Source: Lachnospiraceae bacterium
GTDB taxonomy: Bacteria > Bacillota > Clostridia > Lachnospirales > Lachnospiraceae
Reading direction: 5' to 3'
Length of the DNA stretch: 64,000 nucleotides
Assembly (NCBI GenBank): GCA_024693845.1
Contig: JAILKJ010000016.1
Coordinates: 1-64,000, forward strand
This document shows positions 39,361-48,312 of this stretch, piece after piece (position 1 is the first letter of the stretch; each line of letters opens with the position of its first letter). A model generated the notes under the pieces. The model was not told the origin of the DNA and did not search any database. It saw only the letters and a program-made list of their open reading frames with translations. The position numbers and the translations under genes are program-made.

Positions 39361-39712
39361 AGAAGCGGTAGCCATCATCCTGTTCGGCATCGGTTTTACC
39401 ATGCTGCTTTTTCAGAAGAATCTGCTCAAGAAGCTGATCGGCATGAACATCATGGATACGGGAACCTTTCTGTTCCTGGCTTCCATGGGATATATCGAGG
39501 GCCGCAGACCGCCCATCGTGGAAAACGGTGTGCTGGAAAGATCGGCCTATATCAACCCCGTGCCTGCGGGGCTGGTGCTGACCGGTATCGTGGTATCGGT
39601 GTCGGTGACGGCCATCATGCTTTCCCTTACGGTGCGGCTCTATAAACGGTACCACACCCTGGACATCGACGAGATGTACGAAAGATCAAAACACGCGGCG
39701 GAGGACAGATAA
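39332..39712 (+). CDS. mrpC: Mrp antiporter subunit C (NuoK/MbhG-like)
   Basis: The 126-residue three-helix protein is NuoK-like: GFTMLLFQKNLLKKLIGMNIMD (near 20) and PVPAGLVLTGIVVSVSVTA (near 72). The conserved Glu of NuoK helix 2 is not obvious at the usual place. It overlaps the end of the mrpB frame by 29 bases and ends one base before the next gene. Confidence 0.9.
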   Translation: MITHLWINNEEAVAIILFGIGFTMLLFQKNLLKKLIGMNIMDTGTFLFLASMGYIEGRRPPIVENGVLERSAYINPVPAGLVLTGIVVSVSVTAIMLSLTVRLYKRYHTLDIDEMYERSKHAAEDR

Positions 39713-39713
39713 A

Positions 39714-41210
39714 TTGGAATTCATTACGAATTTTCCGCTATTTACCATAGTGCTGAGCCTCTTTTCCGGAGTGCTCTGTTATATGCTCAAGCCCAGAGTG
39801 GCCAAGATCTATACCTTGGTCTATGAAGGATTCCTGATCCTTCTTGTCAGTGCTGTTCTGTATTATGTGCTGGCTACGGGACAGGCCTTTACCTACGTGA
39901 TGGGTGAGTTTCCCGCACCCTGGGGAAATGAGATCCGGGCAGGTGTGCTGGAGGCCATGATCGCCCTCTGCTTTCTGATCGTAATGATCTGCTCGGTCAG
40001 TGCAGGCTTCCGTTTTTTGAAAACGGATATGGACGAAAGTAAGCTGAACCTGTATTTCACCCTGGTGAACCTGATGACGGCGGCTCTCATGTCTCTGGTG
40101 TGGACCAACGATCTTTTCACGGGATACGTTTTTCTGGAGATCCTGACGCTGACCAGCTGCGGCGTTCTGATCGTACGGGAGATCGGAAGGACCTCCCTGG
40201 CGGCAGTGCGCTACATGATCCTGAACCTTCTGGGTTCCGGACTCTTTTTGCTGGGCGTTGTGCTGTTGTATGATCTGACGGGGCATCTTCTGATGGTGCC
40301 CATGAAGGAGACCATCGCCGAGCTGGCCACGGATCCTGCCGTCCTGCCGGTGATCGGTGTCGCGGTGGGGATCCTTACCATCGGTCTTTCCATCAAGAGC
40401 GGTCTGTTTCCCTTCCATTTCTGGATGCCGGATACCTACGGCTGGGCCACGCCAACTTCGGCGGCACTTTTGTCCTCCCTGGTTTCCAAGGCATATATCT
40501 TCCTGCTGTTTAAGACCTACTACAGAGCCATCGGCATTGATGTCCTGCAGCAACTTCCCATCCGTCATGTACTGCTGGTGCTGGGGGCCATGGGTATCGT
40601 GGTGGGCTCGCTACAGGCGATCCATACCAACAACTTAAACCACATGGTGGCCTATTCCTCGGCAGCCCAGATCGGATATATCTACATGGGTATCGGACTG
40701 GGCGGTGTTGCAGGATACACGGCAGCCATGTTCCATGTTATGGCCCATGCCATCACCAAATCCCAGCTGTTTCTGACTACACCCCGCCTGGCTGAGGTAG
40801 CGGGGGGGAACCTGAAATTCCAGGATCTGCAGGGAAGCGCGTTAAAGACCAGAGTCGCCGGTTTTTATTTTACCATCGGTGCCTTTTCCATGATCGGTAT
40901 TCCCATTTTTGCCGGCTTTTCCTCCAAGCTCCAGTTTGCCTTAGCGGCTGTGACAGGAGCCGGGATCAAAAGGATCCTGATCGTTATGTTGGCCCTGGCT
41001 GTCAGCTCCATGCTGAACGCCCTGTATTTTGTCATGACCCTGATCCGGATCTATACACCGGACGGAGATAATAACAGAAGTGTGATGACCCATCATCACA
41101 TCAATTACCATCTGCCCATGCTGCTGTTAACGGCGGCTAACCTTTTGCTGGGCCTTCGCTGTGATCTGATCGTGGATCTGATCGGAAAAGGCCTTGCCAT
41201 GTTCGGGTAG
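39714..41210 (+). CDS. mrpD: Proton-conducting antiporter subunit 1 (MrpD/MbhH-like)
   Basis: The 498-residue protein has about 14 membrane helices of the ND2/ND4/ND5 family. The pumping residues are visible: Glu in YVFLEILTLTS (helix 5), Lys in SIKSGLFPFHFWMPD (helix 7), Lys in LLSSLVSKAYIFLLF (helix 8) and a His-rich segment MFHVMAHAITKSQLF. It occupies the MbhH/MrpD position right after mrpC. The TTG start follows GGAGGACAGATAAA. Confidence 0.9.
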   Translation: MEFITNFPLFTIVLSLFSGVLCYMLKPRVAKIYTLVYEGFLILLVSAVLYYVLATGQAFTYVMGEFPAPWGNEIRAGVLEAMIALCFLIVMICSVSAGFRFLKTDMDESKLNLYFTLVNLMTAALMSLVWTNDLFTGYVFLEILTLTSCGVLIVREIGRTSLAAVRYMILNLLGSGLFLLGVVLLYDLTGHLLMVPMKETIAELATDPAVLPVIGVAVGILTIGLSIKSGLFPFHFWMPDTYGWATPTSAALLSSLVSKAYIFLLFKTYYRAIGIDVLQQLPIRHVLLVLGAMGIVVGSLQAIHTNNLNHMVAYSSAAQIGYIYMGIGLGGVAGYTAAMFHVMAHAITKSQLFLTTPRLAEVAGGNLKFQDLQGSALKTRVAGFYFTIGAFSMIGIPIFAGFSSKLQFALAAVTGAGIKRILIVMLALAVSSMLNALYFVMTLIRIYTPDGDNNRSVMTHHHINYHLPMLLLTAANLLLGLRCDLIVDLIGKGLAMFG

Positions 41211-41225
41211 GAGGAGGAAAGAAAG

Positions 41226-42683
41226 ATGCTCCAAGTGTTCGCCATCCTTTTTCCGGCCATATGCGGGATCGCCATCAGTGTGTTTTTAAATGACGACCGT
41301 CTGACGGATGAAGGGATCAAAGCGGAAAGAATGAAAATAAGAAACCGCCTCTACACGGCGGTGATCCTCATATGTGATCTTCTGGGTATCCTGCTGGTCT
41401 GCACTCCGCAAAAGACCGTTTCCTGGGATATCGTAGGGGGCGCAGGGATCCTTTTATCCCCGGACAGCTTCGGGAAGCTCTGCCTTTGTGTGGTGCTGAT
41501 CCTGTATACGGCAGTCTGCTTTTACAGCTTCGAATACATGAAAAAAGAAGAGCGCCACGAATATTTCTTCGCCTTCTTCTTCGTTTCCCTGGGAGCATTG
41601 CAGGCAGTCTGTCTGTCCGGCAGTCTGGTCTGTTTGTATGCTTTCTTCGAGCTGGCCACCTTATCTTCCATGCCTCTGGTGCTGCATGAGATGACCAGGG
41701 AATCCGTTGCCGCCGGTAAAAAATACTTGTTTTACTCCATCGGCGGTGCCCTGATGGGTCTTTGCGCTGTGCTCTTTGTGTGCAGCCTGACGGAGGGCGG
41801 AGCCGGCTTTGTTGAAGGGGGCTTTATGACAAGTGCCATGATAAGCGGCCGGGAGAGCATGTTCCTGGCGGCTGCTTTTCTCGGGATCCTGGGCTTCGGT
41901 ACGAAGGCCGGTATCTATCCCATGCACGGATGGCTCCCTACGGCGCATCCCATTGCGCCCGCGCCCGCTTCGGCCCTGATGAGCGGTATCATCGCCAAGG
42001 CCGGTGTCATCGCTCTGGTAAGGCTGGTTTATTACAGCATCGGTCCCTCCCTTCTTCGGGGAACCTGGGTGCAGAGAGGCTGGATGCTGCTTTCCATGAT
42101 CACGATCCTGGTGGGATCTTCCATGGCCTTTTTGGAAAAAGAACTGAAAAAACGACTGGCCTATTCTACGGTCAGCCAGATCTCCTATATCCTGCTGGGT
42201 CTGTCCCTTTTGTCCGAAGAAGGACTTCGGGGAGGCCTGCTGCAGCTGATGTCCCATGCGGCATCCAAGGGGTGTCTCTTCCTCTGTGCCGGGGCCATGA
42301 TCTACCTGACCGGAAAGCGTCAGGTTAAGGATCTGCGGGGCATCGGAAAAGAGCTCCCCGTGACCCTATGGTGCTTCACACTGGCGTCCCTGTCCCTGGT
42401 GGGTATCCCGCCCATGGGCGGTTTTATCGCCAAGTGGACCCTGTCCGGAGCGGCACTTTCCGAAGAGATGGGCGTCTGGTCCGTTGCACCCGTAGTCGTA
42501 CTTCTGATCTCCGCCATGCTGACGGCAGGTTATCTGCTGCCCATAGTGATCGACGGATTTTTCCCGGGCAGGGAGTTTGCCGCGCAGCCGAGGCGTAAGG
42601 AACCCCTGTATCTTACCATCCCCATGCTCTTTCTTTCCGGGGCGGCACTGCTTGTGGGGATCCTGGGAGGGTATATACCATGA
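41226..42683 (+). CDS. Proton-conducting antiporter subunit 2
   Basis: The 485-residue ND4/ND5-type membrane protein keeps YAFFELATLSS (helix 5 Glu), FGTKAGIYPMHGWLPTAHP (helix 7 Lys), MSGIIAKAGVIALVR (helix 8 Lys), LKKRLAYSTVSQISYI, LMSHAASKGCLFLCAG and MGGFIAKW (helix 12 Lys). It is preceded by GGAGGAAAG and overlaps the next gene by 4 bases (ATGA). It is an additional antiporter-like subunit beyond those in classical Mrp. Confidence 0.9.
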   Translation: MLQVFAILFPAICGIAISVFLNDDRLTDEGIKAERMKIRNRLYTAVILICDLLGILLVCTPQKTVSWDIVGGAGILLSPDSFGKLCLCVVLILYTAVCFYSFEYMKKEERHEYFFAFFFVSLGALQAVCLSGSLVCLYAFFELATLSSMPLVLHEMTRESVAAGKKYLFYSIGGALMGLCAVLFVCSLTEGGAGFVEGGFMTSAMISGRESMFLAAAFLGILGFGTKAGIYPMHGWLPTAHPIAPAPASALMSGIIAKAGVIALVRLVYYSIGPSLLRGTWVQRGWMLLSMITILVGSSMAFLEKELKKRLAYSTVSQISYILLGLSLLSEEGLRGGLLQLMSHAASKGCLFLCAGAMIYLTGKRQVKDLRGIGKELPVTLWCFTLASLSLVGIPPMGGFIAKWTLSGAALSEEMGVWSVAPVVVLLISAMLTAGYLLPIVIDGFFPGREFAAQPRRKEPLYLTIPMLFLSGAALLVGILGGYIP

Positions 42684-44146
42684 GTCCACTGTTTTTGCTT
42701 TTGCCCATCTTAATACCCGTGATCGGCGGCTTTTTGCTGATCCCCCTGAAGCCGAAGACCAGCCGCGTCAGAAACATCTACAGCGAGTGTGTTGTGGTGC
42801 TGACCAGCATCCTGGTATGGGTGGCGATCTTTACCCTCGATCGGGAATCCGTGGAGCTGTACAGCTTTACGAGAGGCTTTTCCATCGACTTCATGCTGGA
42901 CGGCGCCGGTATGCTCTTTGCCGGTATGGTGTCCCTTATGTGGCCGCTGGTAATGCTCTATGCCTTTGATTACATGGAAAACACAGGCAGGAAAAATGTC
43001 TTCTTTGCCTTTTACATCATGACCTACGGTATCACCCTGGGTATCGCATTTGCCTCCAACATGACGACGATGTATACCTTCTTTGAGATGCTGACTCTGG
43101 TCACCATTCCGCTGGTCAGCTATTATGAGAGCCGGGAGTCACGCTATGCGGGAAGAAAATACGCGGCCTTTTGTATCGGCGGCGCATCCCTGGGCTTCTT
43201 TGCCGTCATTATGACAACCCTGTACGGAAAGGGAGGCAACTTCATCCTGGGGGGTTCCCTGATCGAGGGATTCGATCCCGTGCTGATGCAGCTGGCCTTT
43301 CTGTTCGGCTTCTTCGGCTTTGGCGTAAAGGCGGCCGTTGTGCCATTGCATGACTGGCTTCCCACGGCCTCCGTGGCTCCTACCCCCGTAACAGCCCTGC
43401 TGCACGCCGTGGCAGTGGTCAATTCCGGTGTCTTTGCCATCGTACGTCTGACCTATTATACCTTCGGAACGGAGTTTCTGGATCATTCACCCGCCGGGGA
43501 TCTGGCACTTTACGTCAGCATTTTTTCCCTGCTGTTTTCCGCCTGGATGGCGCTGGGAGAAGGACACTTTAAGCGTCGACTGGCCTATTCCACCGTCAGT
43601 AACCTGTCCTATATGCTCATGGGTCTGATGCTGATGAGCAGCGCGGGTCTGGAAGCCGGACTTTTGCACATGTTGTTCCACGGCATCATCAAGATGTCCC
43701 TTTTCCTCTGCGCCGGCGCTTTCATGCATGTGACGGGGAAGGAATATGTGAAGGATACGGTGGGCGTCGGTAGAAAAATGCCCGTCACCTTTGCTTTTTA
43801 TACCATGGGAGGCATCTCCCTTACCGGTGTGCCGCTGTTCTGCGGCTTTGTGTCGAAATGGAAGCTTCTCTCCGCAGCTTTTGAGAGGGGAGATATCGGC
43901 GGCTATGCCGGGATCCTTGCGCTTCTCATATCGGCGCTGCTTTGTGCGATCTACACGCTGGGTATCAGCATGCGGGCCTTTTTTGCTCCCAAGGGAGAGG
44001 ATCTCTATGAAAGATCTGACATTAAAGAAGCCCATGCACTGATGCAGATCCCCATTATCGTATTCGGGATCATCAATGTGGTCCTGGGAATCTATCCCGC
44101 ACCGATCCTTAAGTTTGTTGAAAAGATCGTCGTGGGACTGATCTGA
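42680..44146 (+). CDS. Proton-conducting antiporter subunit 3, helix-8 Lys replaced
   Basis: The 488-residue ND4/ND5-type protein has MYTFFEMLTLVT (helix 5 Glu), FGVKAAVVPLHDWLPTASV (helix 7 Lys), FKRRLAYSTVSNLSYM and LFHGIIKMSLFLCAGA. At helix 8, where relatives carry Lys (VVKAG), it reads LLHAVAVVNSGVFAIVR with Asn. The helix-12-like segment is CGFVSKWKLL. The substitution may alter proton translocation in this subunit. Confidence 0.9.
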   Translation: MSPLFLLLPILIPVIGGFLLIPLKPKTSRVRNIYSECVVVLTSILVWVAIFTLDRESVELYSFTRGFSIDFMLDGAGMLFAGMVSLMWPLVMLYAFDYMENTGRKNVFFAFYIMTYGITLGIAFASNMTTMYTFFEMLTLVTIPLVSYYESRESRYAGRKYAAFCIGGASLGFFAVIMTTLYGKGGNFILGGSLIEGFDPVLMQLAFLFGFFGFGVKAAVVPLHDWLPTASVAPTPVTALLHAVAVVNSGVFAIVRLTYYTFGTEFLDHSPAGDLALYVSIFSLLFSAWMALGEGHFKRRLAYSTVSNLSYMLMGLMLMSSAGLEAGLLHMLFHGIIKMSLFLCAGAFMHVTGKEYVKDTVGVGRKMPVTFAFYTMGGISLTGVPLFCGFVSKWKLLSAAFERGDIGGYAGILALLISALLCAIYTLGISMRAFFAPKGEDLYERSDIKEAHALMQIPIIVFGIINVVLGIYPAPILKFVEKIVVGLI

Positions 44147-44175
44147 AGGGAAAGCTGACAGAAAGCAGGTTTAAA

Positions 44176-46134
44176 ATGAGTCTGATTCTACTGATCATCA
44201 TCATACCGATCCTTACCGCCCCGGTGGCTTATCTCATCGGGCGAAAAGAAGAGTCTCGGCCGGAGTATCTTGCCACCGGTGTATGCACACTTATTCTGGC
44301 GGCGGTGATCGCCCTTGCCATCCGAAGGCCACAGGCAGCCCTCTGCCTGATCCCCCGGACTTTCTTTTCCTTTGATCCTTCCAAGCTTCATCTGCTTTAC
44401 GGTCTGATCACGGCATTTATGTGGTTTGCAACGGCTATTTTTTCCCGGGAGTATTTTGCAAAGGAAAGAGAGCATCTGGGTAGATACTGGATGTTCATGC
44501 TCATCACCCTTTCGGCCACGGAGGGAGTGATGCTTTCGGCGGATTTCATGACCGCCTTTGTCTTCTTTGAGATCCTTTCGTTTACGTCCTTTACCTGGGT
44601 CATCCACGAAGAGACAGGGGAGGCGGTCAGAGCGGCCTATACCTATCTGTTCATTGCGGTATTCGGAGGCATGGTCCTGTTTGCGGGGCTGGCACTTTTG
44701 CAGCATGCGGCAGGAACCCTGTCCTTTGCAAAACTTCCTTCGGCCATCGCAGCCTGCTCTCATCCCGGCTATGTGATGGCAGCCGGCATATGCATCCTCT
44801 TTGGTTTCGGTGCCAAGGCAGGTATGTTTCCGCTGCACGTATGGCTTCCCATGGCTCATCCCGTTGCACCTTCTCCGGCTTCGGCCCTTCTGTCCGGTAT
44901 CCTGACCAAGGTGGGTATCTACGGTATCCTGATGGCGGTGAGATATGTGCTTTGTGACAGCGAAGAATTTGCGATTCTGATCTTTGTCCTGGCGCTGATC
45001 ACCATGGCAACAGGTGCGCTTCTGGCGCTGTTTTCCGTGAACCTTAAGCGGACACTGGCCTGCTCCTCCATGTCCCAGATTGGATTCATTCTGTCCGGTA
45101 TCGCCATGATGGAGTTTTTCGGATCTGCGGGAGAGACGAAGAAAGTGGAAGCTGCTTTTGCGGGTGTGGCCCTTCATATGATCAACCACTCTATGATCAA
45201 GCTGGTTTTGTTCATGGCTGCCGGCGTGGTAGTCATGAGACTGGGAGCCCTCAGACTTGACGAGATCAGGGGATGGGGCAGGAACAAAAAGGCGCTGAAG
45301 CTGGCCTTTGGCCTGGGTGCCCTGGGCATCAGCGGTGTGCCGCTGTTTGGCGGATATGTCAGCAAGACTCTGCTCCATGAAGCCATTACCGAAGGATCCC
45401 ATGTTCTGCCCGGCGTTGCAGCGCTTCTGAAGACGGGAGAGTGGGTGTTCATCGTCAGCGGAGGACTTACCTTTGCCTACATGCTCAAGCTTTTCATCTG
45501 TCTGTTTTGTGAAAGCAACAGTGATGCCCAAAAACAGGAAAGCTTTAACAAAGATGCTTCCTGCATGAATAACTGTTCGGCCGCTGTGATCCTGTTTACA
45601 GCCCTTCTGATGCCTCTGCTGGGACAGCCGCCCATAGCGGGATTCCTTGCAGGGATCTGCGGTGATCCCGGAGTCCGGGTTGCCTACGGCAGTATCTTTT
45701 CTCTTGAAAGTCTGCTGGGCGGAGGACTATCTCTTCTCATCGGAGCGGGAGTCTACCTTTTGATCGTAAGAAAGCTGCTGATCAAAGACGGCAGCTATGT
45801 GACGCTGCGTCAGGCCCTCGGCAGGGCGGATAAGGAAAGCGCAGCTGCAAAAATGTTTGCCGGCTTTTTCAAGGGTGCAGGCACAGTACTTTCCGAGGCG
45901 GTAAAGCTCATTGCCTACGGACTGGATGCGCCGGTGGATCTTTTGAAATACTTCTTATCTGCCGAGCAGAATAAAAACGACCGGCATACGCCGGTCTACG
46001 GATTGTTCAGTGCAACTCTGACTTCCAGCAGGGATGAAGCACATCCCATCTCGGAGGGCTTTTCCTTTGCTCTCATGATGACCTGTATCGGAATTCTGAT
46101 CATCCTGTTCGTGCTGGTATTTACGGTTCTATAA
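44176..46134 (+). CDS. Proton-conducting antiporter subunit 4 (HyfB/MrpA-N-like)
   Basis: The 652-residue protein is the longest of the four. The core has FVFFEILSFTSFTWV (helix 5 Glu), FGAKAGMFPLHVWLPMAHP (helix 7 Lys), LLSGILTKVGIYGIL (helix 8 Lys), NLKRTLACSSMSQIGFI and FGGYVSKTLL (helix 12 Lys). After about residue 450 there is a soluble loop, two or three more helices and a last helix at the C-terminus, reminiscent of HyfB and NuoL extensions. It lacks the MrpA C-terminal DUF4040/MbhE region, which is encoded separately upstream. It ends the module and faces a convergent kinase gene. Confidence 0.9.
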   Translation: MSLILLIIIIPILTAPVAYLIGRKEESRPEYLATGVCTLILAAVIALAIRRPQAALCLIPRTFFSFDPSKLHLLYGLITAFMWFATAIFSREYFAKEREHLGRYWMFMLITLSATEGVMLSADFMTAFVFFEILSFTSFTWVIHEETGEAVRAAYTYLFIAVFGGMVLFAGLALLQHAAGTLSFAKLPSAIAACSHPGYVMAAGICILFGFGAKAGMFPLHVWLPMAHPVAPSPASALLSGILTKVGIYGILMAVRYVLCDSEEFAILIFVLALITMATGALLALFSVNLKRTLACSSMSQIGFILSGIAMMEFFGSAGETKKVEAAFAGVALHMINHSMIKLVLFMAAGVVVMRLGALRLDEIRGWGRNKKALKLAFGLGALGISGVPLFGGYVSKTLLHEAITEGSHVLPGVAALLKTGEWVFIVSGGLTFAYMLKLFICLFCESNSDAQKQESFNKDASCMNNCSAAVILFTALLMPLLGQPPIAGFLAGICGDPGVRVAYGSIFSLESLLGGGLSLLIGAGVYLLIVRKLLIKDGSYVTLRQALGRADKESAAAKMFAGFFKGAGTVLSEAVKLIAYGLDAPVDLLKYFLSAEQNKNDRHTPVYGLFSATLTSSRDEAHPISEGFSFALMMTCIGILIILFVLVFTVL

Positions 46135-46148
46135 AAGTAAGCATATGC

Positions 46149-47591
46149 TTACTCCTCATCCTCCTCGGTTTCCGGTTCGTCCTCATCTGCCATGGCAACG
46201 GTAAAGGTGAACTCGGTGCCGACGTCCTCGGTGCTGATCACGTTGATGTTCTCGTTATGGGAGCGGATGATCTCACGGACTATGGCAAGTCCCAGGCCGG
46301 TGCCTTTCTTATCCTTACCGCGGGAGCTGTCGCTCTTATAGAAGCGGTCAAAGATAAGGCCGAGGCTTTCCTTGGGAATGCCGATACCGGTATCCTTAAC
46401 GGAAACCAGAAGTTTATTCTTTTTCACAGAGGTCTCAATAGTGATCACGGAATCCTGATGGGAAAACTTGATCGCATTGTCAAGCAGGTTGTAAAGGACC
46501 TGCTTTAATTTTTCCTTGTCGCCGTTGACCACCATTGTATCACCCACGAGGACCAGATCGATCCGGATCCCCTTTTGCAGGCAGGTACCTTCGAAGGTGG
46601 CGATGGTGTCGCGGATCACCGCATTGATATCAAAATCGCTCCGGTCCAAGGCCATGCCTTTGGTGTTAAGATTGTTCAGCTGCAGAAGCGAGTTGGTGAG
46701 CTTGGTCAGACGCTCCGTCTCGTTAAGAACGATCTGCAGATATTTTTCATGCATTTCCGGAGGGATCGTTCCGTCCAGCATGGCACGAAGATAACCTCTG
46801 ATGGAGGTCAGGGGGGAACGGAAATCGTGGGAAACGTTGGCAATGAATTTTTTCTGTACGTCTTCCGACTGGGCGATCTTGCCGGCGATGAAGCTCAGGG
46901 TCCCCGCCAGATATCCCATCTCATCATAGGAGTCCACCGAGAATTCATAGTGCATGTTGCCATCGGCATACTGTTCGGTGGCATAGATGATCTTGCGGAG
47001 CGGGCGGTAAAACATCTCCGTAAAGAACAGAAGGATGATCAGGGACAGAAGAAAGATCAGTCCCATGGTAATGTAAACGATGGTAAGGAAGCTGTTACTG
47101 CGCTCCGTAAGAGAGGAAAGGGGTTTTAAAAAGATCACGTATCCCTGGATCCTGTAACCGGAGGTGATGGGTGAAAAGACAATGAGCTGCTTTTCCTTAA
47201 AACGTCGGAAAAAGTAACCGGTGGTGTAATAGGTATTCTGAGTGATCTGGGGTGTGAAATCCTCGATGACCTGAGGCTGTGAAAGATCGGAGATACCTTT
47301 ATCCGTCAAAAGAACGGTGCCGGAAGGGTTGACGATCCAGATGGAGGCACCCATGTATACGGAAAGACTTTTCAGTTGATCGTAAACGGCCTCGATGGTG
47401 GTCTCGGACTGATAAAGGGAAGCGGCATAGCTTTGGGATATCATTCCTGCTTCCGCATACAGACTGGCCGCCTCTTCCCGAAGGACCCGCTCCCGGATGA
47501 GCATGTCGGAAAAGGTGGCTACCACAAGAAAACTGAACAGACCGAAGATCACATAGGCCAGAAGAAATTTCAGATATAATACTTTTTTCAA
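46149..47591 (-). CDS. Sensor histidine kinase
   Basis: The 480-residue protein has a helix at 10-30, an extracellular region of about 140 residues with a possible Cache/PAS-like fold (LSVYMGASIWIVNPSGTVLL), a second helix near 175-195, HAMP, HisKA with FIANVSHDFRSPLTSIRGYL, and HATPase with NLLDNAIKFS, DTGIGIP and GTGLGLAIV. The tail is acidic. The order and family resemble PhoR/ResE/WalK kinases. It follows its regulator with a 4-base overlap. The stimulus is unknown; its convergent position to the antiporter genes does not show linkage. Confidence 0.95.
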   Translation of the reverse strand: MKKVLYLKFLLAYVIFGLFSFLVVATFSDMLIRERVLREEAASLYAEAGMISQSYAASLYQSETTIEAVYDQLKSLSVYMGASIWIVNPSGTVLLTDKGISDLSQPQVIEDFTPQITQNTYYTTGYFFRRFKEKQLIVFSPITSGYRIQGYVIFLKPLSSLTERSNSFLTIVYITMGLIFLLSLIILLFFTEMFYRPLRKIIYATEQYADGNMHYEFSVDSYDEMGYLAGTLSFIAGKIAQSEDVQKKFIANVSHDFRSPLTSIRGYLRAMLDGTIPPEMHEKYLQIVLNETERLTKLTNSLLQLNNLNTKGMALDRSDFDINAVIRDTIATFEGTCLQKGIRIDLVLVGDTMVVNGDKEKLKQVLYNLLDNAIKFSHQDSVITIETSVKKNKLLVSVKDTGIGIPKESLGLIFDRFYKSDSSRGKDKKGTGLGLAIVREIIRSHNENINVISTEDVGTEFTFTVAMADEDEPETEEDEE

Positions 47592-48292
47592 CGCAGTACC
47601 TCGAATTTATAGCCGATGCCCCATACGGTGGAGAGCCGCCATGCGGGATGATCGCTGATCTTTTCGCGAAGGCGCTTGATGTGGACATCCACGGTACGGG
47701 TGTCGCCGATGTACTCGTAGCCCCAGATTTGATCCAGCAGCTGTTCTCTGGTGAACACCTGATTGGGAGAGGAGGCAAGGAAGTACAAAAGCTCCAGCTC
47801 CTTCGGAGGCATATCCACTACATTATCCTTATAGACGACGGAGTAGTTCGTCAGATTGATCTCCAGATCTTCAAGGGTGACCTTCTTGACGCCATCGCCC
47901 TCAGCAGGTGAATCAGTGCCGGGTTTATAGCGGCGGAGCACTGCCTTGACCCTGGCAACCAGCTCCTTGGAATCGAAGGGTTTTTCCATATAGTCATCGG
48001 CACCCAGTTCCAGACCCAGCACCTTGTCAAAGATCTCGCCCTTGGCCGAGAGCATGATGATAGGCGTTGAGCTGTCCTTTCGGATCTGCCGGCATACCTC
48101 GTATCCGTCGATCCCGGGCAGCATCAGATCCAGCAGGATCAGGTTCGGCTGAAAGGTTTTGACACATGTCAGAGCAGATTCTCCGTCAGGAGCAATCTGG
48201 GTCTCAAAGCATTCCTTAACCAGATAAAGGGAGATCAACTCTGCGATATTCTCATCATCATCCACGATCAGGATCTTTTGTTTGGTAGCCAT
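47588..48292 (-). CDS. OmpR/PhoB-type response regulator
   Basis: The 234-residue regulator has an N-terminal receiver with acidic pocket DDD at 11-13, phospho-acceptor Asp55 in LILLDLMLPG and the conserved Lys in MEKPF. A C-terminal winged helix follows (LELLYFLASSPNQVFTREQL, TRTVDVHIKRLREKI). It is the first gene of the two-component unit. AGGAGG lies 5 to 6 bases before ATG on the minus strand. Confidence 0.96.
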   Translation of the reverse strand: MATKQKILIVDDDENIAELISLYLVKECFETQIAPDGESALTCVKTFQPNLILLDLMLPGIDGYEVCRQIRKDSSTPIIMLSAKGEIFDKVLGLELGADDYMEKPFDSKELVARVKAVLRRYKPGTDSPAEGDGVKKVTLEDLEINLTNYSVVYKDNVVDMPPKELELLYFLASSPNQVFTREQLLDQIWGYEYIGDTRTVDVHIKRLREKISDHPAWRLSTVWGIGYKFEVLR

Positions 48293-48312
48293 ATGAGGTC
48301 CTCCTGTTGCCT

